Shown here: positions 43,702 to 56,202 of the stretch, piece after piece | Layout: every line of letters begins with the position of its first letter | Position numbering within the stretch: position 1 is the first letter of the stretch | Assembly: GCA_936432065.2 (NCBI GenBank) | Contig: OW386287.2 | Location: forward strand, 72,783,804-72,847,803 | DNA length: 64,000 nucleotides | Direction: 5' to 3' | Origin: Rutpela maculata | Taxonomy: Eukaryota; Arthropoda; Insecta; Coleoptera; Cerambycidae | Program-made: the position numbers and the translations under genes | The notes under the pieces: generated by a model | The model's database searches: none | Seen by the model: only the letters and a program-made list of their open reading frames with translations | What the model was told of the DNA's origin: nothing

Positions 43702-45030
43702 ACTTGACCGCATTCTGAATTGGAAGAGACATATGGAAGTTAAGATAAACAAGGCATGTGCACCCTTCTGGCTGCTGTGATAAAACCCATGCAGCCAAAG
43801 TCTGGGGACCCAGAGTAAGGCAAAAAAACAGCAGCATCTCAACTGGAGCATGTTCAAAGACTGGCACATGTCTCTGCGTTACTGGTGCGACCCCCCTCTA
43901 AATCTGTACATAGAGGAGGTGGCGTTGAGGACTGCTATGAGATTTCAATCTGTAGGCACGGCTACGAGACATGCCCGTATCCTAGAAGAGGCTACCACAC
44001 AAATTCCTCTTTGGGAATGGGGGCCAACCGAATCCCCCCCCTGTATATAACTTCAACAAAAACTTAAAGGTGAGTTTCAATGTGTCCGGTGATGACGAGC
44101 AGGACATATAAATCTACACCTATGGTTCAAAAATGGACTGTGGATCAGGAGCTACCTACTCAGAAGACATAGATCTACACTCGATAATACCGCTAGACAC
44201 ACATGCTACTATTTTCCAGGCGGAACTAGTAGGGATCCTACAAGCGGTAATAGAAGCCACGAACGCAAACGTCAGTAGTAAAACGGTGCGCATGTCAACG
44301 GACAGCAGAGCAGCCCTTGTTACCCTAAATAACTGTCTAAACCTAAACTGGCTTGGGGCTGGTTCTGGGAATTAGAAAGGCCCTAGCTGTGCTCGCACAA
44401 CGCACAAAACAATAGTGTCCAGCTCCGTTGGGTGAAAGGTCATGATGGAATTCGGGGTAACGAAGAAGCGGACGCTTTAGTCTGCAAGGGACCTGATAGC
44501 GCTCTGGATGGTCCGGATCCTGCAATAGCGCTCTCAAATTCAGTCCACAGTTGCCTGCTAAAGAACTATACACTCAAACGCCACGCGGATTGTTGGAGTG
44601 TCTGAGCAGCTGCAGAGATAGCAGAATGGCTTTGGCCACACCCAGTCGTAAGTTAGGCAGACACTGTCTCCAGATGTCCAGGAGTAATCTGCGCATTTAT
44701 GTAGGATTACTAACAGGACACTGCAGACTAAACAAACACCTCCAAACACTGGGAGTCATAGACAACCCCAAGTGTAGAGGGGTAATCTGGATGACGAGAC
44801 TGCCGAGCATGTGCTCTGTCACTGCCCTGCTCTCTCAATGAAAAGAGGATCCATACTGGGGCTTCTAGCCCAGTATGACCAGCATAGGTGGCGTCTTACC
44901 TGGCCATCTCCTCAAATACATCACAAGTTTGGTTGGTTTGAGGAATGAGAGGCTCGGTGGACATGCCACCACTTACGGGGGCAGCACAATGGGCCCGTCT
45001 ATGCGGCCTGAGTGCACGTGAGTGCAAGTT
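43702..45030 (+). pseudogene. LINE relic 2: connection region, RNase H, C-terminal motif
   Basis: Plus strand, several frames: LNWKRHMEVKINKACAPFW (RT thumb-type), IEEVALRTAMRFQSVG, an RNase H start in which FTDGS-type sequence has become YTYGSK (catalytic Asp to Tyr), FQAELVGILQAVIEA and MSTDSRAALVTL, then LRIYVGLLTGHCRLNKHL and NPKCRG of the C-terminal Cys/His region. The 3' UTR (GCACAATGGGCC, GGCCTGAGTGCACG) is like that of the LINE at 15829-17777. Many stops and frameshifts show it is older than that copy. The catalytic RT core is absent. Confidence 0.8.
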
Positions 45031-48000
45031 CACCCCCGGCCAAATAATCCAGATGCAGGATGTCTTGGTTTTGGTAAAAACTAATTTACATATATTTTTG
45101 TATCCTCTACATTCACATTGCCATAACCATAAATGTCCGCCAAGGGTGGTTGCCTGTCTCGCATGCCCCTAGAAACGGGCCTGATTGATATTAATGAATA
45201 CTTTTTCTGCCAAATCCGGTTTTATCTTTTTAGAGTAAATTGTATTTAATAAATTGCATAAGTAATCTTATTCAGACACCTAGATTTTTATGTGGAAATT
45301 ATGATGTCTTCAAAACTACCTTTTATGATGGGTATTACAATAATTATTATTTATTTTGTCTTTAAGAATTATTTAGTCTTGTATTTATTTTAAAATTTTT
45401 GTTTCAGGTAAGTACTACACATCTTCTAGTTTATAGTCTGGAGTTTGTGGGGGTAAGTAGACAGTGGTTAAAAATAAATAAAAGTGAAAAAAAGCGAATA
45501 AGTTTTACAAAATTTCTATTCTTAATTTTAAAATACTTACAGATATTTGTTATACATATAAAAAAAACGATTATGCATATGAATCTTATTTCTGTTGGAT
45601 ATAGTTAAACAAAAAGTTCAGAAAAATCGGAGTAGGGTTTCGGTCAATTACATCATATTTCACATCTGTTAATTTAATCAAGCACATTTGCTAATGCTCG
45701 AGTCATGATATAGGTATGTGATATGATATATGTGAAAAGAATCGTAAAATACCTTTGCAATCTCTTTAGTAATTAACATTTTTTTGTGTATCAAAATAAT
45801 TGCAGTTGGTAATCTTGCTCGAGTTAATATTGAGTGATTGGCACCATGCATTTTCTAAGACAAATACGACGAGAGTCCACGCAGACTCAGTCTTCTTGAG
45901 TGTTTAATAGAAGGTTAATTTGAATTTAGTTAATCTTTTAGAAAAACATGGACTAAATAGACTTAAGTATACACTAAATAATAACAAGTGCTTAAAATCT
46001 AAAAATAATATTATTACGTATAAAAATGGTACCTGTAGATAAACTATCATAAAAAATAGTAAATGTTTTTACACTTAAATGGAGTTATTATTCTAGAAGA
46101 TTGTTTATATTTTGAATATTCTATAATTACAATATTAACACACTTTAGTCTTTTGGCAAAGTAAAAATAAGATGAACTAACTAATAGAGTTTAAAATCTG
46201 TCAATAGCTCGAAGGATATTGGGTAGTGGACAATAAAACGTAAATTTTGCTAAGCTAAAAATAAATATGCTTTCAGTTGTTTACTGTACGTAATCTTAAG
46301 ATGGTTATCTTTTAAAGACCTTACTTTACTTTCTTTTCTACGCGTTCGTCTTATTTTCCAGAATCATTATTATAAAGCAAATGGCAATACTAACGTATCA
46401 ATCTATAGAGAGTTTATATGAGTTTGGGAATCAGTTTCATGCAGTTTTGTTTCATGTATTTTTTTGGAAAAGATTTAACCTACAGGTAAGGCGCATTGAG
46501 GTGATAAGTATGTAAGTGACCTAGTAGTGGCGTAGTGACCAGGTCTGCAAAGATGGTTGAAATTCATGGATGGAGATAAGTACTAGCTGTCGTACTTATC
46601 TCCATCCATATCGAGGTGGGGAGACGGTGGTGTGATGTTCTGTAAGTGGCGTGATGTAGGTGGGTCACCACCGTTCTCCGACAAGTTTAACTTTAAGTGG
46701 GAACTGCCGTTTAACCGCCACTATCATTACTTATACCAGAGGGAGTTAATGGCATGTGTTGTTTATCGCATTTTGTTATTTATTTGTAGAAATAGATCGA
46801 TACGTAAATAGACGTAATAATCGAAGAGACGATAGTATTGCCATAACTTAAATATCCGAATGTTTTAAAGTTTTGTTATAAACCGTGACGAAATAAAGCT
46901 CTATTGGTGTATGAGCACAGCTTTTGTCCTAACATCCAGATAATCACCCACTTCCGATCCGATTTTTAAGTGTTTACTTAACCTTCGACTTAAGCCGTCG
47001 ACTTAAAACTTCAAATTACCGCCAAATTGTAAGGCTCAATGAGTTGCGTCAAAATAAATTTTAGTGCCTCATGAAATTCTGTCCCAACCCAGGCAATGAA
47101 TTTTTGTTTCATGTTTATTATACCAATCGAATTAGAAGGTATGCCACTCTAAAACTGTCCACAATATCAGGTAAAAAACTTTTTTATTTTGAAGAACAGG
47201 ATGGGGACCGTAGGGGGACACAAATGCCAGAGTTCAAAAAGTTTTTGTTTTTTTAAATAATCCCGATGAAGTAAACCATTTAGGAAACATGAAAATAATT
47301 CAAAATCGTACCGGAAGTGGGTTATTATCTGGATATTGGGACGCTGTGTTCAGTCACCAAGAGTCACTGCTTATACTATAATTTTAAGAACATTTGTTGC
47401 TTTGAATTATGGGTATACTGTCATTACGTGCATCTCTTGGACTATAAAGACAATAGGAATATATGGGGCGACCAGGAATTTAATAAGGTTACGTCAGTAG
47501 AACTTGACGCGCATGTGGCTACAAATTGCAATTAGAAAAGGAAGAAAATAATTATTTGACTCGAAACACCGTTACACCCATTCAAAATATGAAACCACTA
47601 TCAGTGGCAATAACGACAATACGTGGGGAGATTATCACATAAACCATCTTCACATTATAGTTGTGGTTAGCAATTGGGACAAATTCAAGAACATCTTCAC
47701 CCACTGAACAAATTGTGTGGTAAATAAGTGATGTGAGAGCGTTAATTCCTATTCCGGTGCGCGTTAAACTTAAAACCACTCTATACTGTACACTACCAAG
47801 CGTCTAGGTGACGCGACACCAATTTATGTTTAGAAGGGCGCCAGCCGCGTTCTGCCCCATTCTTACACTTCCAAACGGGTTCGAGATAAGATATACTTCA
47901 ATAGACAAGTAATGCGTCAAGGCTGCACTACCTCATATCATTAACGACGCTCTTTCAGGACGTGATTTCAATTATTCATTGACAATAAGGGCTTTTACGT

Positions 48001-48515
48001 CTTTGGATTACTGCGATTTTTGCATAAAAAATTCCCTATCGAAGATTTCTCTCCAACGGGATTGGAATTTGACTAATAATGGTCTCTAGACTTAAAGATT
48101 TCTGGAGAAATCGCATAAAAGAATCCCCTTCAAGCTCCCGTAAGGCGACCAGAACACTAAGTATCAGACTTAAGGAATCATGAGATTCCAATTAACTCGT
48201 AGTTGTTTCAACGAAAACTCCAGGGATTAAGACTAGCAACAAGTCCTTACATCAATAAAATGCAATTAGTTCAAAGAATACCATTTATTTAATAAATATA
48301 AAATAATACAGTGATTTTCAGGAAAATGATATAATGTGAAAGAATCACGCCTCCCCAACTAAGGCAAATTACTTTTTAACCAAACAAGTGAGAGCGTACG
48401 CTAACAATCGATTTGGCAGAAAAGATTAATTTAACCTCCTCAGGATTTAATGCAAGCCTTTCGAAAAAGAATTTAAAAATTTTGTATTTTTGGTAATTAT
48501 GGCTGACTGAAAATA
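45031..48515. other. Intergenic, no gene recognised
   Basis: Long AT-rich stretch. A minus-strand frame at 47582-47779 (INALTSLIYHTICSVGED) has a fairly protein-like composition but no recognised match. A perfect hairpin is listed at 46566. Confidence 0.4.
46566..46609. repeat. Perfect 18-bp hairpin with 8-nt loop
   Basis: ATGGATGGAGATAAGTAC at 46566-46583, loop TAGCTGTC, exact complement at 46592-46609. Too short for a canonical animal pre-miRNA; could be a palindromic transposon footprint. Confidence 0.85.
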
Positions 48516-49392
48516 CAGGGTGACAATCGGGAACCGGATGTTTTTGGAACGCATAGTACGGAGTACAGAGCGGTTAGAGGAGGGCAAATGCGATGTTACT
48601 ACCTTTGTAATGTTGTGCCATTTCAGTAACAATGGTGCAGTGGACAGTAGTGCATCGAATATTTGCATACGACACGTTTATCCGAAATGGCGAGTCAGCG
48701 ATAATTACACGGCGGCTTTTTCGCATTCACTTTAATATTGGTCGACAGGGAGCTGTTCCGTCTCGCAACACCATCATAAGATGGGTTAATAATTTGAGAA
48801 CAACTGGTAGTATAATGAATAAAAAGTCACAAGGTCCACAACGTACCGTAAGAACCCCTGAAACATAGACCGAGTGAGAGAGGTGCTCAACAGAAGTCCT
48901 TCACGATCCGCCCGAAAATATGAAATTGAGTTGAACATGAATCGAGAATCGGTTAGGAACAGGGATAAATCCAAAGAATGTGTGGTTTCAGCAACATGGT
49001 GCCACGGCACATACTGCCTATGCATCAATGAATGTTGTCCGCAACATGTTCCCAGGAAAACTCATTCCACGTTTTGGAGATGTGCCGTGGTCCCCAAGGT
49101 CTCCAGACCTGTCAATTTGTGATTTTTTTCTGTGGGGGTATTTGAAAAGTCGTGTATATTCCCCGTAATTTGGCCGACTTGAAGAATGCCATTAGTCAGG
49201 AAATGGTGACTATTGATGAAAACTGCATCCAAGGCGACGGACACCGTCTCGATGACATTATCTTCCATACTTGATAAACATCGTAAATGGCATTGTGTAA
49301 GCTTCATTCTGGTGTTAATAAAGCCATATTATCTTGCAAATTCTTTGTGTAACACTTATTTCAAAATCGTCTGGTTCACAATTGTCACCTTG
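48516..49392 (+). mobile_element. Mariner-like transposon, internally deleted
   Basis: Inverted ends CAGGGTGACAATCGGGAACC and, at the right, the complement of GGTTCACAATTGTCACCTTG. TA lies on both sides (48514-48515, 49393-49394), the target of IS630/Tc1/mariner elements. 877 bp in all, with an N-terminal helix-turn-helix and the C-terminal end of the catalytic domain joined after loss of the middle. Confidence 0.88.
48632..49168 (+). pseudogene. Mariner-like transposase relic
   Basis: From Met 48632: IFAYDTFIRNGESAIITRRL, GRQGAVPSRNTIIRWVNNLR and PQRTVRTPE form the N-terminal helix-turn-helix unit usual for this mariner branch. After a frameshift near 48865 comes NRSPSRSARKYEIELN, then a deletion, then WFQQHGATAHTAYASMNVVR, FGDVPWSPRSPDLSICDFFLW and GYLKSRVYSP. 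The motif QQDGA has become QQHGA, so the second catalytic Asp is lost; the first catalytic Asp region is deleted. Not functional. Confidence 0.85.
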
Positions 49393-50392
49393 TAATATAA
49401 AAATATTTTACTTAAAAAATGGTGGTTCGCTTATGAACAGCTTAAAGGTCCCAGATCGTGATTTTATCATTCACGGGACGAAGTTCGACTAATACATAAG
49501 TTTAATAACTTTCGGCCAGTCTTACGACGTGCTTGTCCCCATGCAGGTTCAATATAGGAAAAATGATAGCGAGTCGCTTTCGGACGACTTTTTCGCAAAA
49601 TGGATTTTTGAGTCCTTTGTGCACAAGACGGTTTTCTCTATAACTTTATTATTTGCAAAGCCCTGCATTTGGCTTTTCTACCATCGCTTCGTATTGACCA
49701 CCCAACGCACTCGTCCAAATTACGAGTCACTGGGTGAATTCAAACTTGTTTTTTGCGAGAAACCGGCCTTGTCCATTTTCACTGATTCTTTGCCAATTTT
49801 CTTGTAGGCGGTTTCGCCTTTTTGATATATTGCCTTGTTAAAATTTTATTGTCAGTCTTTAGAACAGGGTATATGACTGTACCTCCGTGGTCAATGTCTT
49901 CGGCGAAGGAATTAAAGTTGAAAATATTATGAATATTTTCAAAGTACTTTTTTGGCGTACTTTTTTAAAAAGTATGTGATCCATTTTTCCATGACCACCA
50001 TAGACTTTCACTCTCATATCCTGAACCAAAATATATTTTCCTAAGTAAAAATTCGGTGTTTCTTCGAATTTTTACCCGGTTGTGCCTAATATCTTATAAC
50101 TCATAACGGTCCATTTAGACTAGTTTGTGGCTCTGACGACTCTTGAAAATGTCCTTAAATGAATTTTTTGCATAAGTCGAATTTTTATTTTGGCTTCGAC
50201 CTAGGTCAATTCTCACCCCACCGTTTCTTCATTGTCACATCACGTCTCTACTTCTTCTATGTCACCTACCATTTCAACCCATCGTCACTATGACACTACT
50301 TCAATGCACACCTTGATTTAGGGACTAAGCAGGGACGTTAAAACGAAAAAACAAAAAAAAAAAAGAGTGTACCAAGGAGTGGGCATTAAAGG
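49393..50392. other. Intergenic with an unrecognised coding-like patch
   Basis: On the minus strand around 49800-50050 the frames give YGGHGKMDHILFKKVRQKS and then, one frame over, NSFAEDIDHGGTVIYPVLK and DNKILTRQYIKKAKPP. The composition is protein-like, but I do not recognise a family. It may be a decayed transposon gene. Confidence 0.3.
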
Positions 50393-50945
50393 TTAAAGTC
50401 GATACGGGCTTAGTGAGTAGAAAGCAGCAGGGTTGTCTTGTTTAAAACATCGCAATGTTTTATTATTTACATTTAAAAATGTGTTTAAGTGAAGTAATCT
50501 TCTATTCTCCATGGTTAGCAACTTAAGTTCATTAATTTTGTTTGATATGTGGTCAACTTTATGTAATCCAAAAATATAGCGGACGTTTTGAATACGTTTT
50601 TTATAAGTCAGAGTAAGACAGGAACCATAAATAAAATCACAATAGTTAAACGCAGATAAAACAAGGGACTCATATAGAACCTTTTTACAAGCTTTTATTT
50701 AACTTGCGTTGTTTAAACCACCATTTAATATAACTCTGTTATGAAGTAAGTATAAAAGTTTCATAGAGCAGTATGATTTTTTTAACACAGATTAGATTTC
50801 TGTGTCCCATATATTTTGGCGTATTCTGTGAAGGATCCTCATTCTATCTCCAGTAACCAACTTAAGCGCCTCGGTTGTGATATTGCCGACCTCAGTTGCT
50901 TTGGTTTTAAGTTTTTGTACGACTGCCTCCACTTCTGATTTCAGT
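50393..50945 (-). pseudogene. LINE relic 3 on the minus strand
   Basis: Minus strand, one frame with two TAA stops: KSEVEAVVQKLKTKATEVGN, NITTEALKLVTGDR and RIRQNIWDTEI (an RT N-terminal pattern, EVE..V..LK......I..E.LK...IW.TE), then SYCSMKLLYLLHNRVILNGG, CKKVLYESLVLSAFNYCDFI, YGSCLTLTYKKRIQNVRYIF, KVDHISNKINELKLL, ENRRLLHLNTFL and the stop at 50393-50395. The latter half matches the C-terminal domain of jockey/CR1-like LINE proteins. The catalytic core between the two parts is missing, so this is a deletion product or a chimera of two LINEs. Confidence 0.7.
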
Positions 50946-51129
50946 ATTGAACGTTCGCGTTAGAAGTCCTGCTGCCAGTCACTTTTGCCTCAGAATGGTC
51001 ACTTTCGATAAACTTTTCGCAGTATTAGCGCTAGATTTCAATACGCTGATCGCTGTCAAGTGTCAATTCTTAGAGTCCTTAATTGACCACGTTTTAACTG
51101 CATCATTAACCTTGATGTATTTTTCATTT

Positions 51130-52299
51130 TACTTCCTCATCCAGTATAGTAACGCAAAAAGAAATTTGAAATGTTTTATTGTTCAAATAGGCTCAGAATG
51201 TCATGAAACGTCAAGATTTTAAGTTTGAACAAAGAAAAAGTTCTGTCTGCCTGTCGCACATTGATGCTTTTCATAGTTAGTAGTCCCAAAAACGCCTAGA
51301 GCCTATCCAAGTTGATCAATACCAATAATTTTCTTTTTTAAATTTTCCTTAGAAAATTTCTAAACGATCCCTCACGAATTTTTTTGAAAAAAAGTTACTC
51401 TGCATTAATAGAAGTTTACATTTTGATTTTTGATGTAAGAAATTGCTTTTTTTCTTAAACCTCAGTGAAATCAATATTAAGCATTAAGAAATCAAAATAA
51501 GCTATAAAAAATTCATTGACATGTAAAATTTACACTAATTTTTTTTTTATAACTTTATTTTGATTTTTTATTTTTTATTTCTTATAACATTGATTTCACT
51601 GAGGTTTAAGAAAAAAAGCAATTTCTTACATCAATAATAAAAATGTAAACCAACTTCTATTAATTTAGAGTAACTTTTTTTCAAAAAAGCTTGTGAGGGA
51701 TCGTTTAGAAATTTTCTAAGGAAAATTAAAAAAAATATATTTGTATTGGTCAACTTTGATAGGCTCTAGGCGTTTTTGGGACTATTAACTACGAAAACCA
51801 CCAACGTGTGTCGGTCTGTAACTTTTTTTGTGCGCACAATTACTCTGGAACCGTTAAAGATATTGACTTGATATTTGACACACGTATGTATTTTAACGAG
51901 ATCTGTTACTAGATTATGTTTTGATCTTATTCCGTTGAAGTGTTGGGGTAAATGGGGGTAAATAGGTAAATTAAGCAAGTAAAAGTTCATAAAATTGGTA
52001 TTTATTTATATATGAGAGAAGCCAAAGTCTCAAAAAATATTTGGCATTAGCGATCCTCATAACCACCCCCACCCCATCATTAAAGAGGGTGACAAAAATA
52101 AAATTGTGATTTAGTGTATGTACAAGAACCAAAGGCCTCAAACAAATTTTTTTACTTCATCCAACCTCACTACCACCCCTCATCCCCACCCCCACTACGA
52201 TTTCAAATATTATATTATTAAAGCTCCATAAAATTTGTCTCATTGTGAGACTTGGATAGAAAATCTGGATGTGGAAGTAGTGATTTCTTGGGCAGCGGC
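51130..52299 (+). mobile_element. Family A repeat, copy 5, interrupted by a foldback
   Basis: Starts ACTTCCTCATCCAGTATAGTAACGC and has TTGTTCAAATAGGCTCAGAATG, CTGTCTGCCTGTCG; resumes at about 51798 with GTGTCGGTCTGTAAC, GAACCGTTAAAG, GGGGTAAATGGGGG, ACCCCCACCCC and ends CTGGATGTGGAAGTAGTG...GGGCAGCGG. Same orientation as copy 1; the minisatellite is absent. Confidence 0.8.
51268..51797. mobile_element. Foldback element inside family A copy 5
   Basis: Inverted arms of about 220 bp: TCATAGTTAGTAGTCCCAAA at the left against TTTGGGACTATTAACTACGA at the right; further matches include CGATCCCTCACGA, GAAATTGCTTTTTTTCTTAA and CCTCAGTGAAATCAAT. The centre is about 70 bp and AT-rich. No target duplication is evident. 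Confidence 0.85.
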
Positions 52300-52795
52300 T
52301 TTTTAAGTTTTATCTACCCGTCTTATCTGTATAAATATATATTGAATAGTAGTCTCAACAGATTTCAGACAAAAAAAATTACATGCTGCTTCGAAAGAAC
52401 CCCGTCAAAAAAGTTTTTTTCTTTATTTTTTTTTATTCCTTGCCTCTTTTAGAATAAGCTGGGTAACTAATTTTAGACGCCGTTGGCATACATTATAACA
52501 TATATATTTCTCTAAAAGATCAGTTAAGTAAGACAAGAGAAAAAAGTTCGAAAATTTTTTATCCTAGATTTGCGCATTTACACTATAAATTTCGGAATTG
52601 AAACTTTCGGTAATTTAATGTCACATTATGAACGGTTAATAGCCAATATCGACCTTAATTTCCACAGTTTACCTTATACTTACGTTGTGCTTACGTCCTT
52701 TACTAAAATTGAAAATACTTATCTTCACTTTAAGATAAATAAAATTTGTACTGTACATAATAGGCTAGTGCCAATACTTATTTGAAAAAAAATTA
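52300..52795. other. Intergenic, no feature recognised
   Basis: Short frames only, no motif. Confidence 0.4.
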
Positions 52796-52799
52796 TTAA

Positions 52800-54865
52800 C
52801 AGGCAAGGACCAGCCTGAAAATTTAGTTAAGGTTATAGCTAAGAGAAAAAACAAAAATTAAATACGAGATAAAGTGAAATTGTGAAATGAGGGTGCTGTT
52901 TAGGGGTGGAAAGTGTTTTTTTTGCAGTTTTCGGCGAAACGTGACCTCCTAGCGGAAAATGTCAATAAAAGTTGCAGATAATAAAAAAATCTAAAACTTT
53001 CATATCAGGCGTTTTTCATCATAACCTCATCGGAATTTGTTCAAATTTTCCGAGAAAATGGCGGAAAACCGATCATTCGGTTTTTTGAAATTTTTTCTCA
53101 TAAAAATAATTCAATTTACATGAAATTTTGTGAAAGTATACATTTTTTTGCATTGAATAAGGATGATTTTTTTTGAATCTGGGAAACAAGTAGATTCGGA
53201 GATATTTACATTTTTCGAAAAAAAAAAACAAAACCTTCCACGGAAAACTTTATTGGTGTTTTTTTTTTCGATTTCAATATTCTATCTGAGCTCATTTTAA
53301 CCGTTGAAATGTTTACTTTAAAATGGTCTATACATGTTGATGGTTTATTTTTCATGAAACCGCTTAAAATTGAGAAAAACCAAAAAAATTACTTTTCGGA
53401 TCACGAATTTTTCAATATTATATATCTTCAATATTTTTTTATTATTTATGTAAATAATGGATTAAATTTCAATGACAGAATTTACTTCAATGTAATATTT
53501 ACTAAAGTTGAATGAATTTAATTGAAGAAAGTGAGCAAAAACATTCTGAAACTTAAGTTTTTCATGGCATTGCACCGTACGTACTGAAAGTCGTATAGTC
53601 CAGTCGATAAAGATATTTACCTACAGAAATTTGCAAAGTGAATATTTCTTTTTTTTAATGAGTTCGTGAAAGTGTATAGAATAATATCCTGAAGGGTTTA
53701 CATTCTGCTCGGATGCAGAACATAAAAAAAAGTGAAAAAACATTTTTTTTCAAAATTTTTAAATTAAGTCATGGTAGGAAAAATAAAAAATACAGGTGGA
53801 TAGACTATGTGTTTCTAAACAAAAAATGTCCTAATAAAATTTATCGCTAAAGCCACGGTATTCCTGGAAAAAAATTGTTAGGTAACGTTATATTTCGGAG
53901 AGAGATCCATGCGTGAGCGCGCGCTTGAATACGCATGACTGTGACATCGACGCACTGAATTTCATGTCACTAAATCAGAATTTGTTCAATGTATATAAGT
54001 GTTGGTTCCTTTAAAAAGATGAAAATTGTAGCTTTCCGATGCTTTTTTGTTTTAAACAATACAATCAAAGGCTGGATTCGAAAAATATGCTTATATTATC
54101 ACGCCTGAACTCAATCGTCGCAATAAAAAATATAAAAAAAATAAAAACCCTTCAAAAAAATTCTTTCTTCATTCAAATTTAGTAATATTGCACTGAAGTA
54201 AATTCTGTCATTGAAATTTAATCCATTATTTACATAAATAATAAAAAAAAAATATTGAAAATAATATATAATATTGAAAAATTCGTGATCCGAAAAGTCA
54301 TGTTTCTGATTTTTCGGTTTCATGAAAAATAAACCATCAACATGTCTAGACCATTTTAAAGTAGACATTTTAACCGTAGAAGTTAAAATGAGCCCAGATA
54401 GAATATTGAAATAAAAAAAAACACCAATAAAGTTTTCCATGGAAGATTTTGTTTTTTTTTTCGCAAAATGTAAATATCTCGGAAACTACTTGTTTCCCAG
54501 ATTCCAAAAAAATCATGCTTATTCAATGCAAAAAATGTATACTTTCGCAAAATTTCATGTAAATTGAATTATTTTTACGAGGGAAAAAAATAACAAACCG
54601 AAAAATCGGTTTTCCCCCATTTTTCTCGGAAAATTTTAGGTTATGGTGAAAAATGCCGTATAAGAAAGTTTTAGATTTTTTTATTATCTACAACTTTTGT
54701 GAAGGACATTTTTCGCTAGGAGGTCACGTTTCGCCGAAAATCGCAAAAAACCACTTTCAACCCCTAAACAGCACCCCATTTCACAATTTCTTTTTATCTC
54801 GTGTTTAATTTTTGTTTTTCTCTTCTTTATAACCTTAACTAAATTCTCCGAATGGTCCTTGCCTG
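52800..54865. mobile_element. 2-kb foldback element flanked by TTAA
   Basis: Ends CAGGCAAGGACCA and TGGTCCTTGCCTG, with TTAA directly outside at 52796-52799 and 54866-54869. The arms extend inward for more than 700 bp each with good similarity (for example AAACGTGACCTCCTAGCG near 52938 against the complement near 54718). The unique centre is about 550 bp (53540-54110). TTAA targets are used by piggyBac and Kolobok elements; the superfamily cannot be settled from termini alone. No transposase is seen. Confidence 0.85.
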
Positions 54866-54869
54866 TTAA

Positions 54870-55475
54870 TATATATATTTTTTTTCAGCATTCAAAGTCC
54901 GCTTTGGCACCAGCCTAATATTCAAATTCGCTATTCACTTATTGTTAGCGGTGCAATCCGGATTTTTTTAATTGGTGTTCTAAAAATAAACTAAACCTGT
55001 TGTGTTCTATTGTTATAAGTGGTTTACCAACCGGCAGCGGCGGATATTCACTCTATTTGTGGCACGTAGGATACAATTCACTTATTCTGGTACGAAGTTA
55101 TGAATGGATTGAAGTCCGTCTGAGAAATTCCGCTTACTTGTGATGCTTTATATGGAGCTTTATGTTACGTGCCGCCTGTCGAGTACACACAATGATATCA
55201 TAATATCCATAAAAGTTGCACGTTCTGTAGCATATGTAATACCAATATTTAATTTTATACTCATGGTGTTCCTCTATTTCAAAACTTTCACCGTCTCGAT
55301 CTCTAGAAGGAATATAATTGGTTACATTAATTGCATTAGCTAATAAAAAGTAATAAAGTATTTATTAGAGTTTGTAGAACAACAATTTTATAGATTTAAC
55401 CGAAGTTAATGTGATACACCCAAAAATATGGGGCTATGCGATACAAAAAAAAAATGTATATCTGTAATAAAACTA
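54870..55475. other. Intergenic, no feature recognised
   Basis: AT-rich; a 67-codon frame at 55140 shows no motif. Confidence 0.4.
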
Positions 55476-55477
55476 TA

Positions 55478-56200
55478 CAGGGGGCGCCACTTAAAACTCC
55501 TCAGACTTGTAACTTTTATTTTTGATGCGATGACCAGATGACCATGTTGGGCACATCAAATTTTAGACATTTTTAAAGCCTTTAAACGTGCATACAGAGT
55601 GATTTAAAAAAGAAAGGAAACTTAATTTCTTTGAATATTTTTTTACCTCACCCTGTACATGAACTGTGTTCATGTTTTCTTATAAAGGTTTTAATTAGCT
55701 TCAATTTATGTTATTAAAATAAAAAATTTTAAAAAATAAAAATTTCGTATTTAGTAAATTTTAATGTTTGTTTTTAAAAATATTTATTTCTTTTGTTTCT
55801 TGTCGATGTTTTGTTACGTTGAATATTGTTTGTGATATGTATTTTACAAGTAAAGCATAAAATTATTATTTACATTCTTTTCGAAGTTATTAAAAAAAAA
55901 AAAAACAGTTTGGAATCGGAAAGAGTATTTTTAATTTCTTTCTCTAAAACCAAAAAGAATTTTGAATATGACGTAATAACTCAAATTGAAGCTAATTAAG
56001 ACCTTTATAAGAAAACATTAACGGAGTTCATGTACAGGGTGTGGTAAAAAAATATTCAAGGAAATTAAGTTTTCTCTTTTTTAAAATCACTCTGTGCACA
56101 TGTTTAAATGCCTTAAAAATATCTATAATTTGATGTACCCAACATGGTCGTCGCTTAAAAAATAAGAAAGTTACAACCCTGGGGAGTTTGGCGCACCCTG
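55478..56200. mobile_element. Foldback MITE with TA target, CAGGG ends
   Basis: Begins CAGGGGGCGCCACTTAAAAC and ends with the complement of CAGGGTGCGCCAAACTCCCC. TA is on both sides (55476-55477 and 56201-56202). The arms are about 235 bp, include CATGTTGGGCACATCAAATT and a second internal CACCCTGTACATGAAC motif, and enclose about 260 bp of AT-rich DNA. Likely a non-autonomous mariner-type element. Confidence 0.85.
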
Positions 56201-56202
56201 TA

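Noticed and set aside
53309..54440. Two similar ORFs on opposite strands (53309-53515 plus, 54111-54440 minus) with a shared HVDGLFFMKP motif
   Set aside because: They are the same arm sequence of one foldback element read from both sides; the similarity reflects the inverted repeat and not selection on protein.
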